Shown in pieces: positions 1 to 11,400 of a stretch of DNA of 64,000 nucleotides. How positions within the stretch are numbered: position 1 is the stretch's first letter; every line of letters starts with the position of its first letter. The notes beneath the pieces were generated by a model. It was not told the DNA's origin. It worked only from the letters and a program-made list of their open reading frames with translations, and made no database searches. This DNA is from Puccinellia tenuiflora (lineage: Eukaryota > Streptophyta > Magnoliopsida > Poales > Poaceae): positions 76,042 through 140,041 of the forward strand of contig QRDG01001970.1 of the NCBI GenBank assembly GCA_012064385.1, written 5' to 3'. A program made the translations under genes and the position numbers.

Positions 1-1632
1 CTCATAGCATCCCTCATACAAGCAAGATCAACAACTGCTGGGACACCAGTGAAATCCTACATACAGAAAATTGTTGAAAGTTAATAAACTGAACAATTCA
101 TAAAGCAGGACAACAATTCACATCATAGTGACATCTCATCAGAAACAAACATCAGAATCAAATAAGCAATGTATCCAGCTTACACTACCACTTGCTGGAG
201 TAAAATAGGATGTGGTCACTTTAAATAATGTCATTAGAACAATAATATGCGATGACGATGCAGCTGATTTTGTAAAGGTACCTACTGGGGCATATTAACT
301 ATATTTAAACAACTCGGCATCAATCACCGAACGAGGCATAATACATAGGAATCGGGGGGGGGGGGGGGGGGGGGGTCCACTTTTTGAAAGGATAGGAAAG
401 TGGACTTTCATTTCCACTATTCCTACCATCAAAAGCTATTGACTCGAATCTTCCCCACTCACCTTTATTCTTCCCACAGCAACTGGGCATCATCATGGAA
501 CAAATAAGTGGAGAGGATGGCAGGATCAATATACCTGGAGGAGGACACGGGCTGGCTTGAACGGGATTTCGACCTGCTTGGTGGCGTTGTTCTCCCAGTC
601 TAAGATCTTCTCAACGTCCTTAGCCGTGACCTGGAAGTCATCGCAGTTTCTGATTGCCGACTCGAGAAGGATCCTTATGGAGTAGGGGAGCCGATCTGAT
701 GACCAAAAAACGATGGATCAAAATCTTCATCGTCTGACACAATTGAGCGATATGAGCAGATTTAATCATACAAAAACAGACATTAAGAGGAAACACACGA
801 CGCATCCAGAGACCAATTTCGTAATGAGCCAATTCACGATTAGACACATGGAATCACTGTCGAGCGTCATAAATTCACCAACATTGCAAACTATCCAACA
901 CACGAGCAGATCAGAGCCTATTACGAATCGTCATACAGAGCTAAACATTTCGTCAAGTCCAAAATCAAACCAATTAATAAACAGACCGAACGAGATCGAA
1001 GCGTCGTCCAGGGCCTCGTTAGATTCTCGATTCACCAAGCACACAGGCACACAAGACACATCCGAGGCCAAAATAGCGGACCAGAGCGCGCAACAATGTT
1101 GGAGGATTCGAAGAAAAACTCACCAATCCGCGGATCGGCGAGCCTCGGCAGGCTGTAGTACTTGCCGAAGTCCGCTCCCCCTCCCGGCTTGGCGAGGCCC
1201 GTGAGGATTTCGTCGTAGGCGTTTTTGGTCGCTGCCGAAACAAAAAAAACAAACGAGCAGATGCCACGTTAACGACAGAGACGCCAAAACGCGACGCGAT
1301 GATTGGAGGTCGCGTGGTCCCCCTTCCTTACCGGCGGAGGCGAATCGGCGCTCGAAGACGGCGGCGGCGGAGGAGGAGGAGCGGGCGGCGCCGCGGCGGC
1401 CGCCGAAGAGGCGGCCCGCGAGGCCGGACGCGAAGGGCGACGCCCCGCGCAGGCTCTGTCGGGCGGGGAGGGGAGGATGAGTCGCGGGCGCGGACGCGGA
1501 CGCGGACGGGGACGAGCCGGCCTCCGCAACGGAGGGCTTGGAGATCGCGGCGGCGGCGGCGGCGGCGGTGACCCGCGCGGAGCCGGGCCCCGCGGCGGAG
1601 CGGGAGAGGAGGGAGCTGGCGAGGGGAGGCAT
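1..1632 (-). CDS. ACO: Aconitate hydratase, mitochondrial (5' part of gene, runs off the left edge)
   Basis: Aconitase interconverts citrate and isocitrate in the TCA cycle using a 4Fe-4S cluster. Four minus-strand exons fit GT-AG rules and keep phase: 1332-1632, 1124-1231, 535-695 and 56 down to 1 (continuing outside the window). Exon 1 is an Ala/Ser/Arg-rich, acid-poor leader starting MPPLASSLLSRSAAG, typical of a mitochondrial presequence. Exons 2-4 read KPGGGADFGKYYSLPRL, RLPYSIRILLESAIRNCDDF, KQVEIPFKPARVLLQ and DFTGVPAVVDLACMRDAM, which match plant aconitases closely. The Fe-S ligand cysteines and most of the enzyme lie outside the window. The start at 1632 is chosen because the ATG sits about 60 bp below a TATA box and opens the leader. 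Introns hold a 22-G run (354-375). Identity is very secure; only the exact start is inferred. Confidence 0.95.
354..375 (+). repeat. Poly-G run (22 G) in aconitase intron 3
   Basis: An uninterrupted run of 22 G lies between the exons at 535-695 and 1-56. It could form a G-quadruplex on the plus strand (poly-C in the pre-mRNA). Its length is probably variable and prone to sequencing error. Confidence 0.9.
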
Positions 1633-1690
1633 GGCTGGCCGGGAGCGGATCGGGGGAGGAGAATGGTCAGAGGGGGACGGGTAGGCGGGC

Positions 1691-1700
1691 GTTATATAGG
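1691..1700 (-). promoter_or_regulatory. TATA box of the aconitase gene
   Basis: On the minus strand this reads CCTATATAAC, about 60 bp upstream of the ATG at 1632, in GC-rich DNA where such a motif stands out. The spacing suits a transcription start near 1665. Confidence 0.6.
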
Positions 1701-2073
1701 CCGCCGCGAATTTCGGGAGCGGAGACGCGTGGTGGGCAGGCGCGGGGAGGTAGGGTTGGGGCGCCGCCGCGGCGGAAATGGTGGAGCCGAACCCGGAGCC
1801 GGATGGATGTCTTTTCTTTCTTGGAGCCGGGGCCAACACAAATGGGCCAATGCGATCCCGGGGATATCGGACCGGTGCCCAGGACCCACATGGCAGCGGC
1901 TGTCCATTCGTCGGGGGGTTGAGCTGGCGTTATTGCTAAGGCCACCCACCATTTTAGCACGATGTTTGGGCGGATATCCATCCATGCTCTTTTTTTTCTA
2001 CATGTGTCGGGTAATATTCATATCCGTGCGTTGAAAACTTATTTTCAAATATATAATGCTAGGTGTGATTGTT

Positions 2074-2677
2074 TTTTTTTTTTGCGAAAAGGATCATGGC
2101 ATTAAAAGAAACATCGAGCAGTACAAAACACCTCAACAAAAACGAAAATTACAACGAGATTCTTGAGATGCCCTTCGTCTTCAACCTCCAGACCGTGTCG
2201 ACGGCGCGCTGCCGCTGCCGCTCCTCCTAGAGTTGGCCTGGCATTGTTGATTGCGGACGGGAAGTCGCCGAACGGGTCAAGAAGACCACATCCGTCCCAG
2301 AGCCGAAGAAGAAGGATGAACTGCCGATGAAGCTCCATGACGATCCGAAGACCGACACCGCCAAAAGAAATCCTCGAGAAACACACCACTCCCACAAGCT
2401 TCTCGACATCGCCGGCGAGATGGGGCTGAAGCCGGGAAGACATTATTGCAAGAAGCGTCGCCTCGGCAAACCTTGACACTAAACCAGAAAAACGGAACCC
2501 TCCCGTCGACGAGGGCCGAGATCCACCACGCCTCCATGACCCGAAGGCCACCGAGGCGGGGCAGACCTGCGGCGGCGCCGACAGGAGACGCGAGATTCAA
2601 TCGCCTGGGCTCCTGGCGGCTGGCTGGAGACGAAGCGGTACGTGTGTGTCCTGAGGAGGTTGAATTTAATAACATGT
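2074..2677 (-). mobile_element. Non-LTR retroposon with T-tract and 14-bp TSD, in the aconitase upstream region
   Basis: A GC-rich block begins on the plus strand with a T-run (2071-2083, the poly-A tail of a minus-strand insertion). It is flanked by the direct repeat TAGGTGTGATTGTT at 2060-2073 and 2678-2691. Poly-A plus long TSD is the signature of LINE-driven retroposition. Minus-strand reading frames (for example 2102-2551) look coding-like but match nothing I recognise. It could be a 5'-truncated LINE or a transcript copied by LINE machinery. It sits about 440 bp upstream of the aconitase start. Confidence 0.75.
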
Positions 2678-2762
2678 TAGGTGTGATTGTTGTCAACAAC
2701 TATATATGTGCTCGCCTATTGTACAATATTGTTGGTCATCTCGCTTTCTTACCAGCGATCAA

Positions 2763-2933
2763 TGGCGGAGCCGGCAGTGAAAACTCGTGAGGTCAGATCA
2801 TCTACACACTAAGGACTTTCAGCTGACCCCACAACTTATTTTGAAATCTCCTTAAATTTATAGGTATATTGACATAATAGTCACTAGTGTGTAAAAGGTT
2901 TGACCTAACAGGTCTTGCCTGCTAGCTCCGCCA
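2763..2933. mobile_element. Short foldback MITE-like element
   Basis: The ends are imperfect inverted repeats: the left end begins TGGCGGAGCCGGCAG and the right end, reverse-complemented, begins TGGCGGAGCTAGCAG. Similarity continues for about 50 bp including TACACACTA on both arms. No coding capacity. The TSD is not clear. Confidence 0.6.
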
Positions 2934-3613
2934 CGGTGGCTTACTGTTGTGTGTGGACTGCTGACTCAAGTATGGGAAGTTGTCACCTTTTATCACAAAA
3001 GTTGTTTTGCTAAGCATACTTGAGTCTAAATTGTGTCTTTCATGAGTAAGCATTTAAATAACGTGTTAACAACTACATATGTACCAAGTCAATTGCTACT
3101 TGCAGATAGGTTCCACATTTGTTACGAGTCTTTGGAAAAGTAACACCACTGCACATGTCACTCCAACCGACTGCATAAGGTTGGTTTTTGGAAAAGGGTC
3201 ATATGGTACTCTCGAGAGCATTAGTCACGCTTCAAGTATAAGGTGGCTAACATAGGGTGAGTTGGGTGTCAAACATGTGTTTAACTCAACCCAGAGTTTA
3301 ATCACCTTTGTGACCACAAAGAAGTTGTTTTCCTTGAGAAATATATTCTTTAAGATATGTAGAAAAAGATGACTTGTAGGATTCTTAAAACATAGAAATA
3401 GGAAATCGGATTGGAGTGGCAGGTCCGGTTGAATCCTACAGGATTTTAGATCAAATAGTGTTTGATTGCACTGCAATATCAAAAAAATGTAAATTTTGGT
3501 TGGAGTGGATGGGAATTTTGTTCTAGAGTAGTGAGGAATTTGTAAGAATTTAAATCCAATAAATCAAACTATTTTAAGGAAGGAAAAAAATCCTAATGTA
3601 CAAATCTTTCAAA
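2934..3613. other. Intergenic DNA, nothing recognised
   Basis: AT-rich sequence between the foldback element and the SINE. Short open frames such as 3225-3482 on the minus strand have no recognisable protein features. I see no gene or element ends. Confidence 0.5.
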
Positions 3614-3630
3614 AATCCTACACAATTCCT

Positions 3631-3921
3631 GTGCGAAACACAGTACAAACGCAGACGCTCACATACACGTACGCACACCACCCCTATGAATGCACACACG
3701 CATACCCTACCCCTATGAGCACATCCGATAGACTAAGCCGGCTGGTCGAGTCTTGAGATTGACGAAGTCACCGTAGGCGCCTCGCTGTCGACGGGAATGT
3801 CGCCTCCCGCTGAAAAATATTCCGGCTAAATGAGAAACAACAGTGTCAAACCTGTGATTTGAACTCTAGTGAGCTTTGGGTACAACCACCCTTCTGACCA
3901 TCCTGCCACAAGCAGGTTCTC
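3631..3921 (-). mobile_element. Au-type SINE (tRNA-derived)
   Basis: Read on the minus strand, the element starts near 3921 with a tRNA-like head carrying a Pol III A-box-like TGGCAGGATGG and a B-box-like GAGTTCAAATC. The GTTGTACCC and GACGAAGTCACC-type body is familiar from Au SINEs in Triticeae genes. Imperfect 17-bp target duplications flank it (3614-3630 and 3922-3938, AATCCTACAC/TAATTCCT type). Non-autonomous; it depends on LINE reverse transcriptase. Confidence 0.85.
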
Positions 3922-3939
3922 AATCCTACATAATTCCTT

Positions 3940-4590
3940 GTAATCAAAGGAGACCCCTAAATGGGAAATAAGAGTTAGTAATTAGAGGAAAAGGGCCCAT
4001 GTGATTGTTCTATCTAGGTGCAATAAAAAGGTGGGTGTCGCCGTGTAGGGAAACAGGGCTATGGTCCCACACAGCTTGTACGTGATGGTACCTATCTATC
4101 CCCTTATCTGTTCTTTTGCTTGGGACAAATTTCAATTGTTTACTCTAACTTCGAACTGGAAGTAACAAACTATTGCACGATGCTTGTTTACTCGGACTCA
4201 ACTCTGACGTCAACACTGCTAAATCAAAACGGCACAGAAACAATTATTTTCTATGTGCACGGTACATACTTAATTCTCCTGGAAAAATATTCAACCATTA
4301 TTTGTTCCTGGAGGCAGATGAGAAATGGCTTTTTGATTCAGATTTACAAATAGAAAATGAGTGAGAGGGCAAAGCTCCTTTCGCTTCTCCAATGACCTAA
4401 TTTTATCACAGGATGGCCTGTCCTTTCGTTTGTCTGATGGCTTTTGTTCGGCCAAAGTCAACCCTACGTCGCGACCTCCAACGCAGCAGGTCCACCAAAG
4501 TTTAGAAACGTGTGTGTGCACTGTCCAAATTGTACTGGTACGTGTAAAGCACAGTCCACAATCGGATAGTTCATTTGGATCCGGGCCGGG
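3940..4590. other. Intergenic DNA, nothing recognised
   Basis: No gene or complete element seen. Open frames on both strands at 4120-4618 overlap each other and lack recognisable domains. Confidence 0.5.
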
Positions 4591-4950
4591 ATCTCAAAAA
4601 AAAAAAACGACATTTTAAAGTTTCAAAAAAATCTGAAATTTTTTGTAGATATTGACAATTACATATTGCATTACTATGCAAAATTTCAACCCGAAATATT
4701 GTGTATTTTGGCCTGTGTGAAAATGACAAATTTCTGGATCTGAGACGTGAACAGTGTATAGTTCAAATTTGTTCGAATTTGTCTTTTTTTCACAGGACAA
4801 AATACAAAATATTTCGGGTTGAAATTTTACACAGCGGTAGAAATAGTCATGTTCTACGTCTAGGATTTTTTTCACATTTTTTCGAAACTCAGAAATGTGG
4901 TTTTCAAAAATTTCAAAAAACGGGCTCCCTGGAGCCCGGGAGCCAAATCA
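4590..4950. mobile_element. Foldback (long internal hairpin) element
   Basis: Two arms of about 33 bp at 4679-4712 and 4797-4829 are near-perfect inverted repeats containing CAACCCGAAATAT and its complement. A-rich and T-rich flanks (4595-4640 and 4865-4920) are also roughly complementary. The outer limits are approximate. A non-autonomous DNA element or foldback repeat; superfamily not determined. Confidence 0.55.
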
Positions 4951-5159
4951 CCGCACTCAGTCCACAATAGATGAACTACTCCAGAATCCTTTACATCGCA
5001 ATCATTCATTACTATCCTTTTATCGGAAAATGCTCGTTCATCGCCTTGCCGTGTTCTTCGTTATTGTCGTTGGTGTATTTTTTCTGAGCTAATAACACCT
5101 ATGATACATATACTTATCCATTATGTGCGTTGCAACTATATACATATACTTGTTTATCA

Positions 5160-5390
5160 TGTATGCATAAACTATGCTGATTTTCTTACCATCCATGAAA
5201 AATTGTGATGAGGATATTCATAACCAACTGCAAAATGATCTAGTTGAGCATTTGTGGACCGCTCAAAGAAAACCTAAATTGAGTCTTGATCGAATTGAAA
5301 TTTTCGGTTTTCAATTTAGTAAAATTGTTGTGTGGATTAGATTATTTCTATGTTTTAATTATTGTGGAACTAATTTATGTGTTTAAGCTA
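5160..5390 (+). pseudogene. PIF/Harbinger-like transposase C-terminal remnant
   Basis: The plus-strand translation contains IHNQLQNDLVEHLWTAQRK, which resembles the extreme C-terminus of plant PIF/Harbinger (Plant_transposon family) transposases, usually THxQLQxDLxEHLW. Nothing of the catalytic core is visible upstream, so this is only a tail. Ends and TSD not found. Confidence 0.5.
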
Positions 5391-6820
5391 ATGTAATATG
5401 GTTGCGTTTTAGGTACAAATATGATTATATTTGTCAAGAGTTAGGTCCAAAATCTATTGGAAGGGCCTATTTGGGACCGCCGCGTGGGCAGCCGTCCCCA
5501 ATAGTGCGACAGTGTGCGTAGGTACTCACAATAGCGTCCATCTAGCACAGTTGTTCGACAGGCTTTTGGGAGTGTTGGTGGAGATGCTATAGGTCTATGG
5601 GAATTTAAAAAACCACACACAAAGGAAAATAAACTAACAAAACCTTAAAACCATGGATTATGTAATGCTCGTGTTTAAAATAGCAAAATTAGCAATTATG
5701 CACAAGAGATATGAAAAGAGCCCAATGGAACATGGTACGGCGAACTATGGAATGGAGTTATAAAACAAACGAGCGATAAGACAATGTGTATTCTGGACGC
5801 ACAGTGTGTGCTTCCCAGGAGCTAGCTGTTATCGGTGCTAATTTCTGCACGATTGAACATCTTACGATCGGCCATGATGATCCGATCTAAGATTCATGCC
5901 CCTAGTGGAGTAGCCAATAAAGTGTGTTCTCACACGAAAACATCATCATGTATCCTCTACGCCGAGCATGCTGCGTATAAACATGTGTCGTGGGAGGTCT
6001 ACCGGAACCGTGATACACAATACAATCCAGATGCTCTTTTGAGACCGTTTGTTTGCTCGTCTCTATCTCGATTTTCGTAGATTGACATAAATCTACGCAA
6101 AGTAAAAAAAAGGAAAATAAATGATATGAAAAGTAGACCGAGAGAATTCACTTTGACACATGGGAGCATATGCTCCTGCCACCGTAATATTTTGAGATGT
6201 AAAAAAATTGAACAAAAATTTGGCGCATAATCTTGACATTCTATGTGCGTACGACAAGTTTCGTGAAAAACCGACATTTTTTGTGATCTGTGTTAAAAAG
6301 ACAAATAAAAATCTCGTGAACCACCTACATGGTACCACGGCAGCAGGGTATGCCATGAGTGCATATTTTGTCCATGATAAAATTGTATAATGATAGCAGA
6401 TCGTTTGTGTATGTTTTCTGTCACGCGCGGCACAATTAACCGACTAAATCACTGTCTACAACTTCGGGGCAGCGGGCGAACGAGCGGGCATTGGTGCTGG
6501 TCACGGTGCAATGGACGGTGAGCCGGAGCTGGAGCTGGAGACTTTGCTCGGCTCGGCCTATACATCCTCGATGCGGCGGACGACAACATCGTGTACAAGC
6601 TAGGCAGGCAGGTCGACCTGAGGTGCGCAGGATCAGCAGCGACGCTACCGACATGAGGCAGTTCAGCTAGCGAGTTCGACGCGTAGATGCGCGCCATCGC
6701 CAAGCTCTGGCACGACAAGTAGGCGGCCATGTTGGAAATAATTTTGTTATTAATGTTAAGTGCGTAGGATTAGGTAATATTTATTTGAGTCCCATGGCAT
6801 TAAGTTGTATCAATACTCAT
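5391..6820. other. Intergenic DNA, with a GC-rich unplaced block at about 6440-6730
   Basis: Mostly AT-rich sequence without a gene. The block around 6440-6730 is markedly GC-rich and looks like decayed coding DNA, but all frames are broken and I cannot name it. Confidence 0.4.
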
Positions 6821-7636
6821 GGAAAAAAATAGCCCGCTATATCCCGTATAATAGCGCGCTATAGCTTATTTGAATAGGCTACGCTATATTTAACCAAAAA
6901 TAGCCGCTACGACGCTAATTACATTTTATACCCGCTAAACCACGCTAAACACGTTAGCGTTATAGCACGCTATTTTTTTTAGAAATAAACGAGATTCCAT
7001 CGGCCCAAAAAAAAGTCCAACACGCACCTCCTCCTCACTAGATCACTCCCCAGTATCTAACTCAATCCTCCTCGGCTGTTCACGAGAGTGACGGCGGCGC
7101 CTCGTCGAGTTGCAGGTTTGTAGCAACGATGGGAGCACTTCCTCCACCGGCGGATCGAGCTCTTCCTCCGCCTCGAGTTGCATCGGCGGCGGGAACGCTT
7201 CCTCAACATCACAAGGAAAGAGAGTTTCTCGTCCTAGGAAGAGAATGTTTCCTGTTTTATGTGGTGATGATGGATTTTCTAGTGAATCTGAAGATGACGC
7301 CGGTGTTCTAATTAAAAGTTTAAAACGGGTTGTCTTTTAGAGTTTGATATTTTGTTTATGGATTTATGCCTCATATTTGTGTCTATGTCATGGATTTCGC
7401 CCTTGACTTTTGTATCTGGTTAACTAGTTATGCATGTATTGGTTTTGGAAAAATATTTAGTGTTGAAATCCTTAATATTTAGGCTATATAATTCATTTTT
7501 TTGCGAAACGCTATTTCAAATATAGCACGATATATCACGCTATAACTTCTATAACCTTTTGAAAAGGGTCACGCTATAACTTCTATAACCTTTTGAAAAG
7601 GGTCACGCTAAAAATGATAGCCCGCTATTTTTTTCC
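6821..7636. mobile_element. hAT-like non-autonomous element with dense subterminal repeats
   Basis: The ends are inverted repeats: the left begins GGAAAAAAATAGCCCGCTAT and the right end reads GGAAAAAAATAGCGGGCTAT on the other strand. Both subterminal zones are packed with GCTATA/TAGCGC/CGCTA motifs in both orientations, as in Ac/hAT elements. The flanks ATCAATACTCAT (left) and ATCAATAGTCAT (right) may be a degenerate target duplication, offset by 3 bp on the right. A 34-bp direct duplication lies at about 7541-7608. The middle carries a GC-rich piece with a short frame (see 7110). Confidence 0.65.
7110..7340 (+). CDS. Short Ser-rich ORF inside the hAT-like element
   Basis: A 76-codon open frame with a Ser/Gly-rich stretch, a basic patch (KRVSRPRKRMF) and a short acidic run (SSESEDDAG). 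It is the only GC-rich part of the element. It may be a leftover of the 5' end of a hAT transposase gene, whose N-termini are often Ser-rich and basic, or a captured host exon. No domain can be named, and whether it is expressed cannot be judged. Confidence 0.3.
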   Translation: MQVCSNDGSTSSTGGSSSSSASSCIGGGNASSTSQGKRVSRPRKRMFPVLCGDDGFSSESEDDAGVLIKSLKRVVF

Positions 7637-8439
7637 TTAATCAATAGTCATTTGTTTAATTAGTGACCGGGCTAATTGGTGCATTCATCGAAGATGTGAC
7701 ATGCATGCACAATTATTAGTCGCAGGCTACATGGGATTCGCTCAAAAAATAAAAAAAACTATGTGGCCGTGCCAGATAAGCTGATGACCGTGCATGCATG
7801 TGCTGGCCATCTACGTTGCATCCATGGAGCGCGACGTGATTAAGAAAAACTCCAGGGGCGATTTAGAAAATTCCCGACAAGACAGCAGGTTGGGTACGTG
7901 GCAGCACCTTGGAGGCCCAGCGTATGCAGGACCGTACGTAGAACCGTATATGTTACGTATTTTCATGTATGGGGACTGTATTGTAGCATTTCTCAACCAC
8001 GAGGACGGTTGTGTTATGCGCCAACAAGTTGATGTACCAACTATGAAATTAACTCATTCTTAGCGAGCGCTCGTGAGCTTATAACAAACCGAACCAATCT
8101 TCATCGAGGATCAGTCCCAGGTGTGCCGTTTTGCACATTGTGGCTGCCCCAACCCATGCTGGAATCAGTCCCAGGTGAACAAACTGAAAACTCTACATAA
8201 TATACATGACTAACTAATGTTTAACAATTATTGCATCATCAGATTACAGTCCGAGGCGCATGAGCATAGGAACACCATCTAAATGTGACACCACGGGCTA
8301 TCTATGATCAATGATGCAGCTGCTACCAGTAATACTTGTCGCGAGCAGTTTGCTTCGGCGCTATCCACAGATAGTTGGTGTCACTCTCAGCACGAACTGG
8401 GTCAGATGGGTCAGGATCAGACATAACTCCAGTTATGCT
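7637..8439. other. Intergenic DNA downstream of the Agenet gene
   Basis: No gene seen. It should include the 3'UTR and poly-A region of the minus-strand Agenet gene immediately below 8440. Confidence 0.5.
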
Positions 8440-11400
8440 TTACCGAAATTTCCAAGCAGGTGTCACCGCTCTACTTGATGGAGCATCGTCGTCGATAGAT
8501 TGCAAGAGATCCTGGGCACGCCGGATCTTGTGTGCTAGTTCCTCCACTTCCATCAATGCCTCGCCAACGGTGTCAGGAGCTGGCGACTGAACTGATGCAT
8601 GCTCAGTTGAGGTCTTGAGCTTCTTGGAACCGGTGAGGCTTGACTGGCCACTAGTAAGGAGCTGAGAAGACTGTCCTGAACTGGCCATTGGAGACATCGG
8701 GTAGTCTGCTTGGCTGTTCGTGCAGCATTCGTCGATTTCATCGGGTGCAGGTTGCGCTTCTGGATGGATGACCTCTGGAGACATATCAGGATCTTCACTC
8801 CTGCACTTTTGTGGTTCCTCCTCAATGTGCGTTTGACTTTTCATGCAGCAACTGCCATTTGTATTGGCTGGATGTTTTACATCAGGGTCTATCACTTTCT
8901 CCGGTGTAACAGATGCTCCATTCAAGCATTTGCGTATTTCCTGCTTCGGTGCGTCAAATGATCCATTCGAGCACTTCTGTACTTCCTTGTTACCATCACA
9001 AGATTGCTCGATGTCCTCATCTGAGCCACTACCTGTATCTGCATACCAATAGTTAACAAATTACGGTACATTGCAAAGACGAACAATTCAGAGGCAAGTA
9101 GGTTTGATTATAAGAAATGCAACTGACAAAAACCTATTCAAGGCAGGTATCAATGAAACAGAGTTCAATAAACCAGAGAAAACTAATCCCGTTTCCTCAA
9201 ACCGGTCCAGGCTGGTTTTCTTATAAAGGTGATTCAGAGCTCAATGTTCTCAAACTTCAACAAACGGCCCCTAAAAGTTCCGTCTGACCCTTAGAATTCA
9301 ACAAACAAAACGAGATCGCTTGATCCCCTCAACCAATTACATCCTGTTACTGCCAGGCGCCGCAGATCGCATGGATCCTCGCCGTAATCTCAGTACAAGA
9401 CCACACTAGATATCTCTATTCATCTGTCTCTTATTCTCCCCGAATCCTGCCTGGCCCCTCCTCCAGCAAAATGCCTAGCACCCAGAACATCCTCTACTGG
9501 GTATGCCCTAGAGGATTTGCATCGACAAAGGCGAGCAGATGTGCAGTACAAGAATGAACTGAATTTGCCCCAATCTGGTCCGCATGTTGCAGCTCTTTTT
9601 TCTCATAAAGATCCCTTTTTAAATAAATTGCATACAGGGATTGCTGGAAAGGTTTTGAATAATGTAAAATAATCATGAAGATTTCACTATGGACAAGAGT
9701 TTTGCAGCACTGGCAAGAGGCTGCATTATAGTGGTGGTTCCGAGGAAATGTCTACATTCAGCATGACAAGGTATGTATGCTTGAGATTAAAGTAAACTTG
9801 TGTGACCATTGTGAAGTGTTTTAAGGGATGCTACTACAATGGTTATTTCCAGGAAAAGAACTAGTCAATGCCAATGGGTTAAGGGTTTTAATTGACAAGG
9901 CTTGCAAGTACATGTCAGATTGCACTGCTGATTGAGGGGTTGCCGGTATATAAGAGGACCGGGGAGCTGCTACAGATGAGGACTCTGATAAAGACCGACA
10001 AGTACGAAGAAAGGAGTCACTTTTTACGAAGAGCACTCGGTTCAGGAGATGAGGAACATCGGTAGTCAAGCAAGGAGGAAATACTAGTCACATCATTTCC
10101 TGACTCCTGTTGGTAGACAGGAGGTTAGAGTTATCAACTCCCGATGATAGATATAAGGATATGCTTCATTCAGGAAGATTCCTATTCACAAGGACAAGAG
10201 GCGCTAAGCTCTGCCCCTGGTTAAGATGAGGAGCCAACTGGAGCACAATACAGCTATGATTCTGATTACTTTAGGTGGCACATGTCAAAATATGACAGAC
10301 TACCCCCATCACAATTGAAAAACAGCCGTATCAAAACCATATAGTTTACAGGAAATCAGCAAATTAGTAATACCTGGGTTCTCAGTGATCAAACGAGCAG
10401 TATACCAGCATTCACCATTTTCCTGGCACAGTAACATAACTGTTAAAGTCTAGAAAAATAATGGAATGAATATCTATCTATTTGAACAAATAGATTCAGT
10501 TACATAATTAACTGACACTAAATGTTCCTATCATGAAAACATACTTCTTTGTTTATATTTATTTCCATCTTAGAAAGTTAACTAATTGGTAAGCCAAATC
10601 TACACACAAATAATCAAGGTTTTCAGTGTCCTTATCTTAGATCGAATTATTTTTGGATTAACAAAATATCAGGGTTGTAGGATCGAGTTGTAAAACGTGA
10701 ATAAAAGGTAGTGATAAGATCATGATCGCATATTTTCAAGATTGTCTCTGTTTTGAGTTTCGCTTTGTATTTCAGATTGGTCAGTTAGTGAATTTCAAAC
10801 GCTAAGGAAAATGCCTACTTGACGCTGAGCTTTAGAACCAGTTAGCCAACTCCGACATATATTGCATTATAGCATACCCGCTTAAATAACCTAGGGTGGT
10901 TTTGTCACTCTTTTATTGCTTTGAGAAAACGCAAAAGCCCTCGATGCATTGGTACAAAGGAGGTTTCGTACAAAACGCCCCGAGAGGCCAACACCACATA
11001 GTTACAACAGTACACCCTACACGTAGGAGCCGCAGGGAGAAGCGCCGGCAGCCCAGTTGCCCCTGCTAACGCCCACTGTTTGGCCTCGGCCTGGATAGCG
11101 GCGAACAAGCTGGCAACGTTGGTCTGCCTGTTGTCGAAGACGAACGCGTTCCGATGCTTAGGATATTTCAAGAAACATTGAATTATAATGCAGTTACCTG
11201 TGAAAGAGGAGAGCTCCAGCCTTTTTCAAGGGACCAATCAAGAGCAGGCCTCAGGTCCTCAAGATCAGCATCCCAGCATCCACCTTCACCAAATGGTATT
11301 TCAGGACATTCTATCTGTAGACAAGCATCAAGTAGAAACAGCGCAATACAGCGCATATTAAATGCAATCGCCTAAACATAGCAACAACCAAACATAGAAA

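Noticed and set aside
1299..2034. Long plus-strand open frames opposite aconitase exon 1
   Set aside because: Gly/Arg-rich antisense shadows of a GC-rich coding exon; no start context or domain.
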